From Blautia sp. AF19-10LB (GTDB lineage Bacteria > Bacillota > Clostridia > Lachnospirales > Lachnospiraceae), in the NCBI RefSeq assembly GCF_003461245.1, contig NZ_QTWS01000010.1, positions 1-27,423 on the forward strand: 27,423 nucleotides of DNA. The letters run 5' to 3'. Both the position numbers and the translations under genes were made by a program. The notes beneath the pieces were generated by a model. The model was not told the DNA's origin and ran no database searches. It was given only the letters and a program-made list of their open reading frames with translations. Shown here in pieces: positions 15,407-22,338 of the stretch (positions are counted from its first letter, which is position 1; every line of letters begins with the position of its first letter).

Positions 15407-16900
15407 ATGAAAAAAAATAAGAATATACCACTGAATCTCAGGGAACAGATGAATTCCCGTATTGGTCTGATCTGCTCCGTTATTTTACTGCTGCTTCTCG
15501 TTGCAGGGTTACGTCAGCTTGACTACAACCTTATCGAGAAACCCAAAGAAGAAGCTGCCAAAGTCGCCCAGAAGGAAGCAGAAGCGGCAAAGAAAGCTGC
15601 TGAAGAACCGGAAGTTTCCACAGCAAGTGTGATCGCTGTCGGCGACAATCTTTATCACGGAAGTCTGATCGAATCCGGCGAAAATGATTCCGGAACCTGG
15701 AATTATGATCAGATTTATGACAAAGTACGTGATGAGATCCAGGCTGCTGATGTGGCAATGGTCGACCAGGAGACTGTTTTTACTACAGAACATGATGCTG
15801 TCAGCTCTTACCCGTCTTTTGCAACTCCTACGGAAGTCGGTGATGCACTGATGAATGCAGGATTCGATGTCGTAGAATCCGCAACAAACCATATCGATGA
15901 TTATGGAATTGATTTTCTTCAGGAAACCTTTAATTTCTGGAGCAGCAAATATCCGGATGTTCCTGTCCTTGGAATCCACCCGACACAGGAAGATGCTGAT
16001 ACAGTCAAGACACTGGAAGTAAACGGGATTACGATTTCTTTTCTGGATTATACATACGGAACCAACAACGGCGGGGTCGGCGAAGGAAATGAATACATGA
16101 TTGATCTCTTCGACAAGAATAAAGTCTCCACCATGATCCAGAAAGCCAAGGCCTCCAGCGACGTGCTGATCTTTGTCGCTCACTGGGGCAAGGAAGAAGA
16201 ACCGATGCCTACGGAATATGAGAAAGAATGGGCCACCTTCCTGATGCAGCAGGGTGTTGATGTCGTAGTCGGCGGTCATCCACATATCCTGCAGCCTTAT
16301 GGACGGATGTCTGACGATCAGGGACACAATATGCTGATCTTCTACTCCCTTGGAAACTTCGTTTCCACTCAGCAGACCCTTACCGGGCTTCTGGAAGGAA
16401 TGGCAAGCTTCACCATCCAGAAAACTGTCAAGAACGGTGAAACAACGATCGATATCCTCGATCCGACTGTCAAACCAATGGTCATGCATTATAACAAAGA
16501 TGAAGGCGTGTTTAATCCATATATGCTCGAAGACTACACCGAAGAACTCGCTTCTCAGCACGGTGTGAAAGACATCATCGGAGACGAATTCACCCTGGCA
16601 AACCTCCAGGCCAAATTTAAAGAGATCATGTCCATGAATGTAGAACCATCCACCAGAACAGACCTTCTCGATGTATCCTTCGATTATGAACTCAACATGA
16701 TCAACTCAGACGGAGACATCGTAGACGACATCTGGTCCACCAGCGCCGACGAATACCTTGCACAGCAGGGAAATTCCGACGGCAGCGACAGTTCCGGGGA
16801 CTCCTCCGAGGATTCTGAGGATTCATCATACGATGACTCGTCCTATGATGATTCCTACGATGATTCATACGACGACAGCTACTACGACGAAGACTACTAA
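15407..16900 (+). CDS. CapA-family (poly-gamma-glutamate synthesis-like) membrane protein with acidic tail
   Basis: The 497-residue protein starts at the ATG behind AAAGGA with a 9-base spacer. A longer in-frame reading would begin upstream of the promoter. A membrane anchor lies at about 19-37, then a Lys/Glu/Ala-rich stalk (44-70), then the CapA/PGA_cap domain. This has calcineurin-like metallophosphatase features: VGDN (78-81), SATNH (158-162), VAHWGKE with His259, GGHPH with His291 and His293, and YSLGNF. Residues 457-497 are a repetitive Asp/Ser/Tyr tail (DDSYDDSYDDSY). CapA proteins are linked to poly-gamma-glutamate capsule export, but no capB or capC is nearby. A stand-alone extracellular hydrolase is equally possible. 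Confidence 0.88.
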   Translation: MKKNKNIPLNLREQMNSRIGLICSVILLLLLVAGLRQLDYNLIEKPKEEAAKVAQKEAEAAKKAAEEPEVSTASVIAVGDNLYHGSLIESGENDSGTWNYDQIYDKVRDEIQAADVAMVDQETVFTTEHDAVSSYPSFATPTEVGDALMNAGFDVVESATNHIDDYGIDFLQETFNFWSSKYPDVPVLGIHPTQEDADTVKTLEVNGITISFLDYTYGTNNGGVGEGNEYMIDLFDKNKVSTMIQKAKASSDVLIFVAHWGKEEEPMPTEYEKEWATFLMQQGVDVVVGGHPHILQPYGRMSDDQGHNMLIFYSLGNFVSTQQTLTGLLEGMASFTIQKTVKNGETTIDILDPTVKPMVMHYNKDEGVFNPYMLEDYTEELASQHGVKDIIGDEFTLANLQAKFKEIMSMNVEPSTRTDLLDVSFDYELNMINSDGDIVDDIWSTSADEYLAQQGNSDGSDSSGDSSEDSEDSSYDDSSYDDSYDDSYDDSYYDEDY

Positions 16901-16973
16901 AGACTTATTTATCCAAAGACAGGACAGCGCAGCTCCTCCGTCCCATATTCTTTGTTTTTTCTCACCTCCAACA

Positions 16974-17045
16974 TGCGATAACGTAAATGCCGTACTATAG
17001 TTGGATAACTCGGTCAACTATAGTACGGCATTAGACCTTATCGCA
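16974..17045. repeat. Long palindrome between capA-like gene and tatD
   Basis: A perfect 18-bp inverted repeat (AATGCCGTACTATAGTTG, 16986-17003, with its complement at 17015-17032) encloses 11 bases. It is flanked by outer 8-bp arms TGCGATAA (16974-16981) and TTATCGCA (17038-17045). The right outer arm is the last codons and stop of tatD. No T-tract follows in either direction, so it does not look like an ordinary intrinsic terminator. The rest of the gap (16901-16973) shows nothing clear. Confidence 0.85.
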
Positions 17046-17823
17046 ACAACAGCCTCTCCGCATTCCCTTCCGTCACCGCAATAACCTCATCTTCTGTCAC
17101 ACCTTTGATCCGTGCGATCTCTCTCGCCACATACACCAGATTCCTGGAATCATTCCGCTTTCCGCGATTCGGTTCCGGGCTCAGATACGGACTGTCCGTT
17201 TCCAAAACGATCTGATCAAGCGGTGCATACTCCACAACTTCCTTAAGTTTCTTCGCATTCTTAAACGTGACCACACCGCCAATTCCCAGATAAAGTCCCA
17301 TATCCAGATACTCCCGCGCCATCTCCTTCGCATAAGAAAAACAATGAATGATACCGCCGTACATTCCACCCTTCATGCAATCCTTCACTATGTCCAGAGT
17401 GTCCTTCGCAGCTTCCCTGCTGTGGATCATAAACGGCATCTGTGCCTCCCTTGCGATCTCCATCTGTGCACGGAACATCTTTTTCTGAATCTCATGCTCA
17501 TGTTCTTCCTTGTGCCAGTAATAATCCAGCCCGATCTCACCGACCGCTACTGCTTTCGGCAGTTTACAAAGCTTCCGGATCTCCTCAAGAGTCTCCTCTG
17601 TCATCTTATCCGCATCATCCGGATGGATTCCAAATGCACCATAAACAAACGGATATTTTTCCATAAGAGCTTCTGTGTCCTTCAGACTTTCAAGCGAAGC
17701 ACAGGCATTGACGATTCTGTCAATTCCGTTTTCCTGCATGGAATCCAGAAGTTCCTCCCTGTCTGCCTCAAAAGCTTCGTCATCATAATGAGCATGTGTT
17801 TCAAAAATCATATGTGTTTCCAA
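17038..17823 (-). CDS. tatD: TatD-family metal-dependent hydrolase (DNase-like)
   Basis: The 261-residue TIM-barrel hydrolase has the TatD metal-site residues: THAH at 9-12, Glu96 in GEIGLDYYW, His134 in FMIHSREA, His160 in IIHCFS, and Asp210 in LETDSPYLSPEP. TatD enzymes act as 3'-5' exonucleases or D-aminoacyl-tRNA deacylase-like hydrolases. A TTG start at 17823 is chosen because GAGGAG (17833-17838) lies 9 bases before it. The ATG at 17811 is 21 bases away but would give the commoner N-terminus MIFETHAHYDD, so it remains an alternative. The gene follows the MOSC stop with no gap. In many Firmicutes tatD follows metG directly; here three cofactor genes lie between. Confidence 0.94.
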   Translation of the reverse strand: METHMIFETHAHYDDEAFEADREELLDSMQENGIDRIVNACASLESLKDTEALMEKYPFVYGAFGIHPDDADKMTEETLEEIRKLCKLPKAVAVGEIGLDYYWHKEEHEHEIQKKMFRAQMEIAREAQMPFMIHSREAAKDTLDIVKDCMKGGMYGGIIHCFSYAKEMAREYLDMGLYLGIGGVVTFKNAKKLKEVVEYAPLDQIVLETDSPYLSPEPNRGKRNDSRNLVYVAREIARIKGVTEDEVIAVTEGNAERLLLR

Positions 17824-18264
17824 TTATTCATTCTCCTCGATTATCACCAATTCATCTCCTTCATGGATCACGCCTCCATGAAGAACTCTCGTAAAAACGC
17901 CCTCTCTCGGCATGATGCAGTCGCCCATCTTCTGGAAGATCGCGCAGCCGTGATGGCATTTCTTGCCGATCTGCGTCATCTCAAGAACTACATCGTTGCA
18001 TCGAAATTTCGTTCCCACCGGAAGTTTGGCAAAGTCAAAGCCTTCGACTACCAGGTTTTCTCCAAAAGCTCCATCTTCGATCTCGGCACCTTTCGCGCGG
18101 AATTCCTGGATCTTGTCATAGGAAAGAAGACTGACCTGACGGTGCCATTTGCCCGCATGTGCGTCATCCTTGATTCCCCATTCTTCTATGAATTCACCTT
18201 CCGGTATACGATACTTCTGTGTTCCTTTTTCCTTGCTGATACATACTGCGATTACTCTACCCAT
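17824..18264 (-). CDS. MOSC-domain protein
   Basis: The 146-residue single-domain protein matches MOSC (molybdenum cofactor sulfurase C-terminal) domains: GIKDDAHAGKWHRQVSLLSY at about 30-49, GAFGENLVVEGFD at about 65-77, and the Cys-bearing QIGKKCHHGCAIF near 97-109. MOSC domains bind the molybdenum cofactor or carry sulfur to metal centres. Its place between a mogA/moaB-type gene and tatD supports a cofactor role. AGGAGG with a 9-base spacer precedes the ATG. The partner enzyme is not in the window. Confidence 0.9.
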   Translation of the reverse strand: MGRVIAVCISKEKGTQKYRIPEGEFIEEWGIKDDAHAGKWHRQVSLLSYDKIQEFRAKGAEIEDGAFGENLVVEGFDFAKLPVGTKFRCNDVVLEMTQIGKKCHHGCAIFQKMGDCIMPREGVFTRVLHGGVIHEGDELVIIEENE

Positions 18265-18297
18265 AATAAAAAACCTCCTGTTTCTATTTACCCCTTT

Positions 18298-18789
18298 TTA
18301 TTTGCGTGCACAGTTTCCTGCTTCTCCTGTCAGGATCTCGATTCCATGTCCCAGTGCATCGATGATGTATTCCAGACTTTCCTTAACCGCTTTCGGACTT
18401 CCCGGAAGATTGATGATCAGTGTCTTTCCTCGGATTCCGGCAGTTGCACGGCTCAGCATTGCTCTTTTTGTGATCGTCATGCTGTATGCACGCATTGCCT
18501 CCGGGATTCCCGGTACTCTGCGCTCAATAACTTCTTCGGTTGCCTCCGGTGTAACATCCCTCTCTGAAAATCCTGTTCCGCCTGTTGTCAGGATCAGTTC
18601 TGCCATCTCTTTGTCTGCAATTTCCTGCATTTTGCCGGCAAGCATAACCTGATCATCCGGAAGGATGTCCATGGATACAACTTCATATCCCTCGCGTTCT
18701 ACGATTTCTTTGATCGCAGGTCCGCTTAAGTCTTCTCTTTCGCCACGATATCCTGTATCACTTGATGTGATGATCGCTACTCGTTTCAT
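18298..18789 (-). CDS. MogA/MoaB-type molybdopterin adenylyltransferase
   Basis: The 163-residue protein carries the MoaB/Mog fold signatures: MKRVAIITSSD at the start, LTTGGTGFSERDVTPEAT at 67-84 and INLPGSPKAV at 126-135. These form the pterin- and nucleotide-binding site that adenylates molybdopterin before molybdate insertion. GGAGG lies a few bases before the ATG. It sits 17 bases downstream of moaC and 33 upstream of the MOSC gene, clearly one transcription unit. Sequence alone does not separate MogA from MoaB, so I leave the symbol open. Confidence 0.93.
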   Translation of the reverse strand: MKRVAIITSSDTGYRGEREDLSGPAIKEIVEREGYEVVSMDILPDDQVMLAGKMQEIADKEMAELILTTGGTGFSERDVTPEATEEVIERRVPGIPEAMRAYSMTITKRAMLSRATAGIRGKTLIINLPGSPKAVKESLEYIIDALGHGIEILTGEAGNCARK

Positions 18790-18806
18790 ATTTCCTCCAT
18801 TTTCTT

Positions 18807-19292
18807 TTATCTGTTCTCAAAACGGAAATCTCCGCTTTTTCCGCCTGTTTTTTCGATCAGATGGATCTCTGACATGACCATGTGCTTGTCGATTGCCTTG
18901 CACATGTCATAAATGGTCAGAAGTGTCACCTGGACACCTGTCAGTGCTTCCATTTCCACGCCGGTTTTGCCCTCTGTCTTTACAGTACAGAAAACGTGGA
19001 TCCGATTTTTTTGCTGATCCAGTTCGTAATCAATGGAACATTTCTGTATCGGCAGCGGATGACACATTGGAATCAGCTCGGAAGTTTTTTTGACTCCCAT
19101 GATCCCTGCAACTCTGGCTACGCCGAGGACATCTCCTTTTTTGACATTTCCTGCTGTTACTGCTTCCATGATCTCCGGTCCCACGGAAATATATCCTGTC
19201 GCCAGGGCAGTCCTGTATGTGACCTGTTTCCCGGAAACGTCAACCATCACCGCATTTCCATTCTGGTCAAAATGTGTAAAACCCTTTTCCAT
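18807..19292 (-). CDS. moaC: Cyclic pyranopterin monophosphate synthase MoaC
   Basis: The 161-residue protein has all MoaC landmarks: [18 protein letters not shown] at 5-22, Lys51 in the conserved [10 protein letters not shown] block, PMCHPLP at 75-81, [10 protein letters not shown] at 111-120 and YDMCKAIDK at 128-136 with the catalytic Asp129. With MoaA it converts GTP to cyclic pyranopterin monophosphate, the first steps of molybdenum cofactor synthesis. moaA is not in the window. AGGAG lies 12 bases before the ATG. It follows metG on the same strand after a 117-bp gap that contains a long hairpin. Confidence 0.97.
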   Translation of the reverse strand: MEKGFTHFDQNGNAVMVDVSGKQVTYRTALATGYISVGPEIMEAVTAGNVKKGDVLGVARVAGIMGVKKTSELIPMCHPLPIQKCSIDYELDQQKNRIHVFCTVKTEGKTGVEMEALTGVQVTLLTIYDMCKAIDKHMVMSEIHLIEKTGGKSGDFRFENR

Positions 19293-19320
19293 AAAAAGTC
19301 CTGTCTCCTTTTAAATATAA

Positions 19321-19385
19321 ATTCAGGAAGTTCATCATAAACAGTTTCGGCAGAATTTCTGCCCTCTGTCCTGAACTTCCTGAAT
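19321..19385. repeat. Long two-part hairpin between metG and moaC
   Basis: ATTCAGGAAGTTCA (19321-19334) pairs perfectly with TGAACTTCCTGAAT (19372-19385). Inside it GGCAGA (19349-19354) pairs with TCTGCC (19358-19363). On the minus strand ATTTATATTT follows, so it could be a weak terminator of metG or an attenuator ahead of moaC. On the plus strand TTTTTT follows after four bases. It lies entirely upstream of the moaC ribosome site. Confidence 0.7.
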
Positions 19386-19409
19386 AAATTTTTTATAGCT
19401 TAACAGTCT

Positions 19410-21368
19410 TTAGCAGATTTCTGCTCCTGCCGGCATTTCTTTCTCCGGTACCATCAGGGACAGGTTTCCGTCTGCATCTTCTGCACAGAGGATCATACCT
19501 TCGCTTAAGATTCCTGCAAGTTTGGCAGGTTTCAGGTTGGTAACGACCATAACTTTCTTTCCTACCATTTCTTCTGCGCTGTAGTGAGATTTGATTCCGG
19601 ATACGATCTGGCGTACCTGGCTTCCGATCTTAACCTGAGAGCAGAGAAGTTTACGGGATTTCTTTACTTCTTCGCAGGCGATGATCTCACCAACCTGGAA
19701 CTGAAGTTTTCCAAAATCGTCAAATGTGATCTCTGGTTTTGCTTCGATGTCGATCACATTTTCTTCTTTTTTCTCCTCAACCGGCTCTTCTTTCTTCGGA
19801 TGAAGTTCTTCTACTTTTGCAAGTACTTCTTTGAGGTCAAGACGTGCAAACAGGATCTCCGGTTTTTCGGTTACTTTGTTTCCTGACGGATAGAGTCCGA
19901 ATGTCTTCAAGTCTTCAAGAGTACGTTTTTCTGCATTTAACTGCGCAAGGATGCGCTCTGTTGTCTCCGGCATGAAGGATTCCAGAAGAGTTGCTCCCAT
20001 GGTGATTCCTTCAACCAGGTTGTAGAGAACGGTTGCAAGACGATCTTTCTTTGCTTCATCTTTTGCAAGAGCCCATGGCATAGTCTCGTCGATGTATTTG
20101 TTCAGACGTTTGAACAGAGTGAATACCTCTGTCATTGCATCTGCAACACGCAGTTTGTCCATCTTCTCAGCAACCTTGCCCGGAACAGCCAGTGCAAATG
20201 CTTTGAGGTCTTCGTCAACCGGTTCAGCAACACCTTTGTTTTCTACTACGCCGCCGAAGTATTTGTTGGACATGGAGATGGTACGGTTTACAAGGTTTCC
20301 GAGAGTATTTGCAAGCTCGGAGTTCAGTCTCTCTACCATCAGTTCCCATGTGATGACACCATCGTTCTCGAATGGCATTTCGTGAAGTACGAAATAACGG
20401 ACAGCATCTACGCCGAAGAAATCTACGAGTTCATCTGCATAGATTACGTTTCCTTTGGATTTACTCATCTTGCCATCGCCCTGGAGCAGCCACGGATGTC
20501 CGAATACCTGTTTCGGAAGCGGCAGGTCAAGTGACATCAGGAAGATCGGCCAGTAAATAGTATGGAAACGGATGATGTCTTTACCGATCAGATGAAGGTC
20601 TGCCGGCCACAGTTTGTTGAACTGTTCAGAGCTTTCGCCGTCGCAGTCATAACCGATTCCTGTGATATAGTTTGTCAGGGCATCCAGCCATACATAAACA
20701 ACGTGCTTCGGATCGAAGTCTACCGGGATTCCCCATTTGAAGGATGTTCTGGATACGCAGAGATCCTGAAGTCCCGGAAGAAGGAAGTTGTTCATCATCT
20801 CGTTTTTACGTGATTCCGGCTGAATGAAATCCGGATGTGTGTTGATGTAGTCGATCAGACGGTCTGCATATTTACTCATTTTGAAGAAGTATGCTTCTTC
20901 TTTTGCCGGAACGCATGGGCGTCCGCAGTCCGGGCATTTGCCGTCTACGAGCTGTGATTCTGTGAAGAAGGATTCGCAAGGTGTACAGTACATTCCTTCG
21001 TAATGTCCCTTGTAGATATCTCCTTTTGCATACATTTTCTTGAAGATCTTCTGAACCTGTTTCTCGTGGTCAGCGTCTGTGGTACGGATGAATTTGTCAT
21101 AGGATGTGTTCATCAGATCCCAGATTCTCTTGATCTCACCGGATACATTGTCTACGAATTCCTTTGGTGTGATTCCTGCTTCTTCTGCTTTGAGCTCGAT
21201 CTTCTGACCATGCTCGTCAGTTCCTGTCTGGAAAAATACATCGTATCCTTCCTGTCTCTTGTAACGTGCGATCGCGTCTGCCAGTACGATCTCATAGGTG
21301 TTGCCGATATGCGGTTTACCGGATGTATAGGCGATCGCGGTTGTAATATAATACTTCTGCTTGTCCAT
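19410..21368 (-). CDS. metG: Methionyl-tRNA synthetase with C-terminal tRNA-binding domain
   Basis: The 652-residue class I synthetase charges tRNA-Met. The HIGH-type motif is HIGN at 20-23. The zinc knuckle has Cys128, Cys131, Cys145 and Cys148, and KMSKS is at 300-304. The catalytic core and anticodon domain extend to about 510. A charged linker rich in Glu, Lys and Pro follows, then an EMAP-like tRNA-binding domain from about 545 (FQVGEIIACEEV, GIKSHYSAEEMVGKKV, LKPAKLAGILSEGM). AGGAGG (21378-21383) with a 9-base spacer precedes the ATG and lies just downstream of the T-box terminator, so expression depends on read-through. Confidence 0.98.
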   Translation of the reverse strand: MDKQKYYITTAIAYTSGKPHIGNTYEIVLADAIARYKRQEGYDVFFQTGTDEHGQKIELKAEEAGITPKEFVDNVSGEIKRIWDLMNTSYDKFIRTTDADHEKQVQKIFKKMYAKGDIYKGHYEGMYCTPCESFFTESQLVDGKCPDCGRPCVPAKEEAYFFKMSKYADRLIDYINTHPDFIQPESRKNEMMNNFLLPGLQDLCVSRTSFKWGIPVDFDPKHVVYVWLDALTNYITGIGYDCDGESSEQFNKLWPADLHLIGKDIIRFHTIYWPIFLMSLDLPLPKQVFGHPWLLQGDGKMSKSKGNVIYADELVDFFGVDAVRYFVLHEMPFENDGVITWELMVERLNSELANTLGNLVNRTISMSNKYFGGVVENKGVAEPVDEDLKAFALAVPGKVAEKMDKLRVADAMTEVFTLFKRLNKYIDETMPWALAKDEAKKDRLATVLYNLVEGITMGATLLESFMPETTERILAQLNAEKRTLEDLKTFGLYPSGNKVTEKPEILFARLDLKEVLAKVEELHPKKEEPVEEKKEENVIDIEAKPEITFDDFGKLQFQVGEIIACEEVKKSRKLLCSQVKIGSQVRQIVSGIKSHYSAEEMVGKKVMVVTNLKPAKLAGILSEGMILCAEDADGNLSLMVPEKEMPAGAEIC

Positions 21369-21393
21369 TTTATTGTTCCTCCTGGATTATAAT

Positions 21394-21802
21394 AAAAAAA
21401 AGACCCCTTCTCATAGAGAAGACGAGTCCTGCCCGTGTTACCACTTCTGTTCGTTCCTGCCTCGCGGTCAGAAACCTTGTTGGGTACGATTCCATACGGA
21501 TAATCCGACCAATACTGTAATAGTCTGATAATCTGCTATTGTCCTGATACCCTTCCGCTATAACAGGCGGTCCTGTTGCAGTCTGAATAGTACTAAATCT
21601 TATTTCCTTTAAGAAATTGCTTTCTGTATGCCAGGAACCCTCCCATTAACATCGATACTCATCTCGACTGCACCTCTCCCAAGCCATCTTCCATCTGCAC
21701 CTGCACCTCCCTCTCAGCCACGAAAATCTGAAATTTCCTCCGGGGAATTCTCTGTAATGTGGTCAGCAAATGTACTCTCTTGTTCGTTGAGTTTGCTTAT
21801 AT
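21394..21802 (-). ncRNA. T-box leader (riboswitch) of metG
   Basis: The metG leader on the minus strand carries TGGTAACACGG at 21433-21443, the conserved T-box bulge that binds the free tRNA 3' end. Just after it is a terminator: GACTC...TCTTCTC pairs with GAGAAGGGGTC (21402-21428, 2-nt bulge) and eight T follow (21394-21401). Stem I begins near 21780 with GAGAGTAC, whose AGTA fits the S-turn opposite the specifier. Candidate AUG specifier triplets are at 21660-21662, 21650-21652 and 21644-21646; I cannot decide among them without a fold. Uncharged tRNA-Met should favour antitermination. The 5' boundary is approximate. Confidence 0.88.
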
Positions 21803-21805
21803 TTT

Positions 21806-21825
21806 GCGGAAACTCATGTTTCCGC
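21806..21825 (-). promoter_or_regulatory. Hairpin with buried mini-ORF at the 5' end of the metG leader
   Basis: GCGGAAAC pairs perfectly with GTTTCCGC around the loop ATGA. The loop ATG is preceded by AAAGGAG with a 7-base spacer and opens a six-codon frame (MSFRKI, then TAA). It lies between the promoter and T-box stem I. It could stabilise the 5' end, or the frame could be chance. Confidence 0.45.
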
Positions 21826-21835
21826 TCCTTTAAAA

Positions 21836-21864
21836 ATAGTAGCATATTTACCTATATTTGTAAA
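21836..21864 (-). promoter_or_regulatory. Promoter of the metG T-box leader
   Basis: On the minus strand TTTACA (21859-21864) and TACTAT (21836-21841) have a 17-bp spacer. This gives a leader of about 460 bases before metG. Confidence 0.7.
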
Positions 21865-21971
21865 CCGCGAATTTCGGTGTTATAACTATGCATAATCCTG
21901 CATATTTAGCACACACTATCTTCTGTCAGCATCTCCTATCCAATATGAGCAGAGACTACCTAATGTTCCAA

Positions 21972-22001
21972 TTGACGAACATATATTCTTAGTTGTACAA
22001 T
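21972..22001 (+). promoter_or_regulatory. Promoter of the FeoA-like gene
   Basis: TTGACG (21972-21977) and TACAAT (21996-22001) have an 18-bp spacer, about 70 bases before the start codon. It diverges from the metG leader promoter. Confidence 0.7.
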
Positions 22002-22071
22002 AAATTCAACAAACAAAAGGTAAATTATCTGACACTAACCATTTCTATTTTTCATCAAAGGAGGTATTTTT

Positions 22072-22284
22072 ATGCAGGCTTTATCACAGACAAATGCAGG
22101 CGATACCTGTACTATCAAATGGATGTTCGGCGTTCCGGAAATTCTTGAAACTATGCGAAAGATGGATATCAAAGAAGGCAGCACCATCCAGGTCATCCAG
22201 AAATGTCGCGACTGGCTGATCATCGGAAGCAATAACCGCCGCCTGGCAGTTGGAAATGAAGTTGCGGATCGGATACAGGTTTAG
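22072..22284 (+). CDS. Small FeoA-domain-like protein
   Basis: The 70-residue protein has the pattern of a stand-alone FeoA/SH3-like domain: GDTCTIKWMFG near the N-terminus, LETMRKMDIKEGSTIQVIQK in the middle, then WLIIGSNNRRLAVGNEVADRIQV ending in the usual A-x-x-I-x-V. FeoA partners the ferrous-iron transporter FeoB. Lone copies are common in Clostridia and their role is unclear. No feoB is in the window. AAAGGAGG lies 9 bases before the ATG. It is a single gene ending in a terminator shared with the convergent kinase gene. Confidence 0.75.
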   Translation: MQALSQTNAGDTCTIKWMFGVPEILETMRKMDIKEGSTIQVIQKCRDWLIIGSNNRRLAVGNEVADRIQV

Positions 22285-22294
22285 GATTCAGCAA

Positions 22295-22334
22295 AAAAGA
22301 CCTCCTTCTGATATCATTCAGAACAAGGTCTTTT
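22295..22334. terminator. Bidirectional terminator (FeoA-like gene / histidine kinase)
   Basis: AAAAGACCT pairs with AGGTCTTTT and TTCTGA with TCAGAA, around a two-base internal loop and a six-base hairpin loop. Runs of A and T on the two sides give T-tracts in both directions. It lies between the two convergent stop codons. Confidence 0.85.
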
Positions 22335-22338
22335 GTTA

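Noticed and set aside
21628..21885. 85-codon plus-strand frame in the metG leader
   Set aside because: It overlaps the T-box leader on the other strand, lacks a ribosome site and is low-complexity Pro/Ser-rich sequence.
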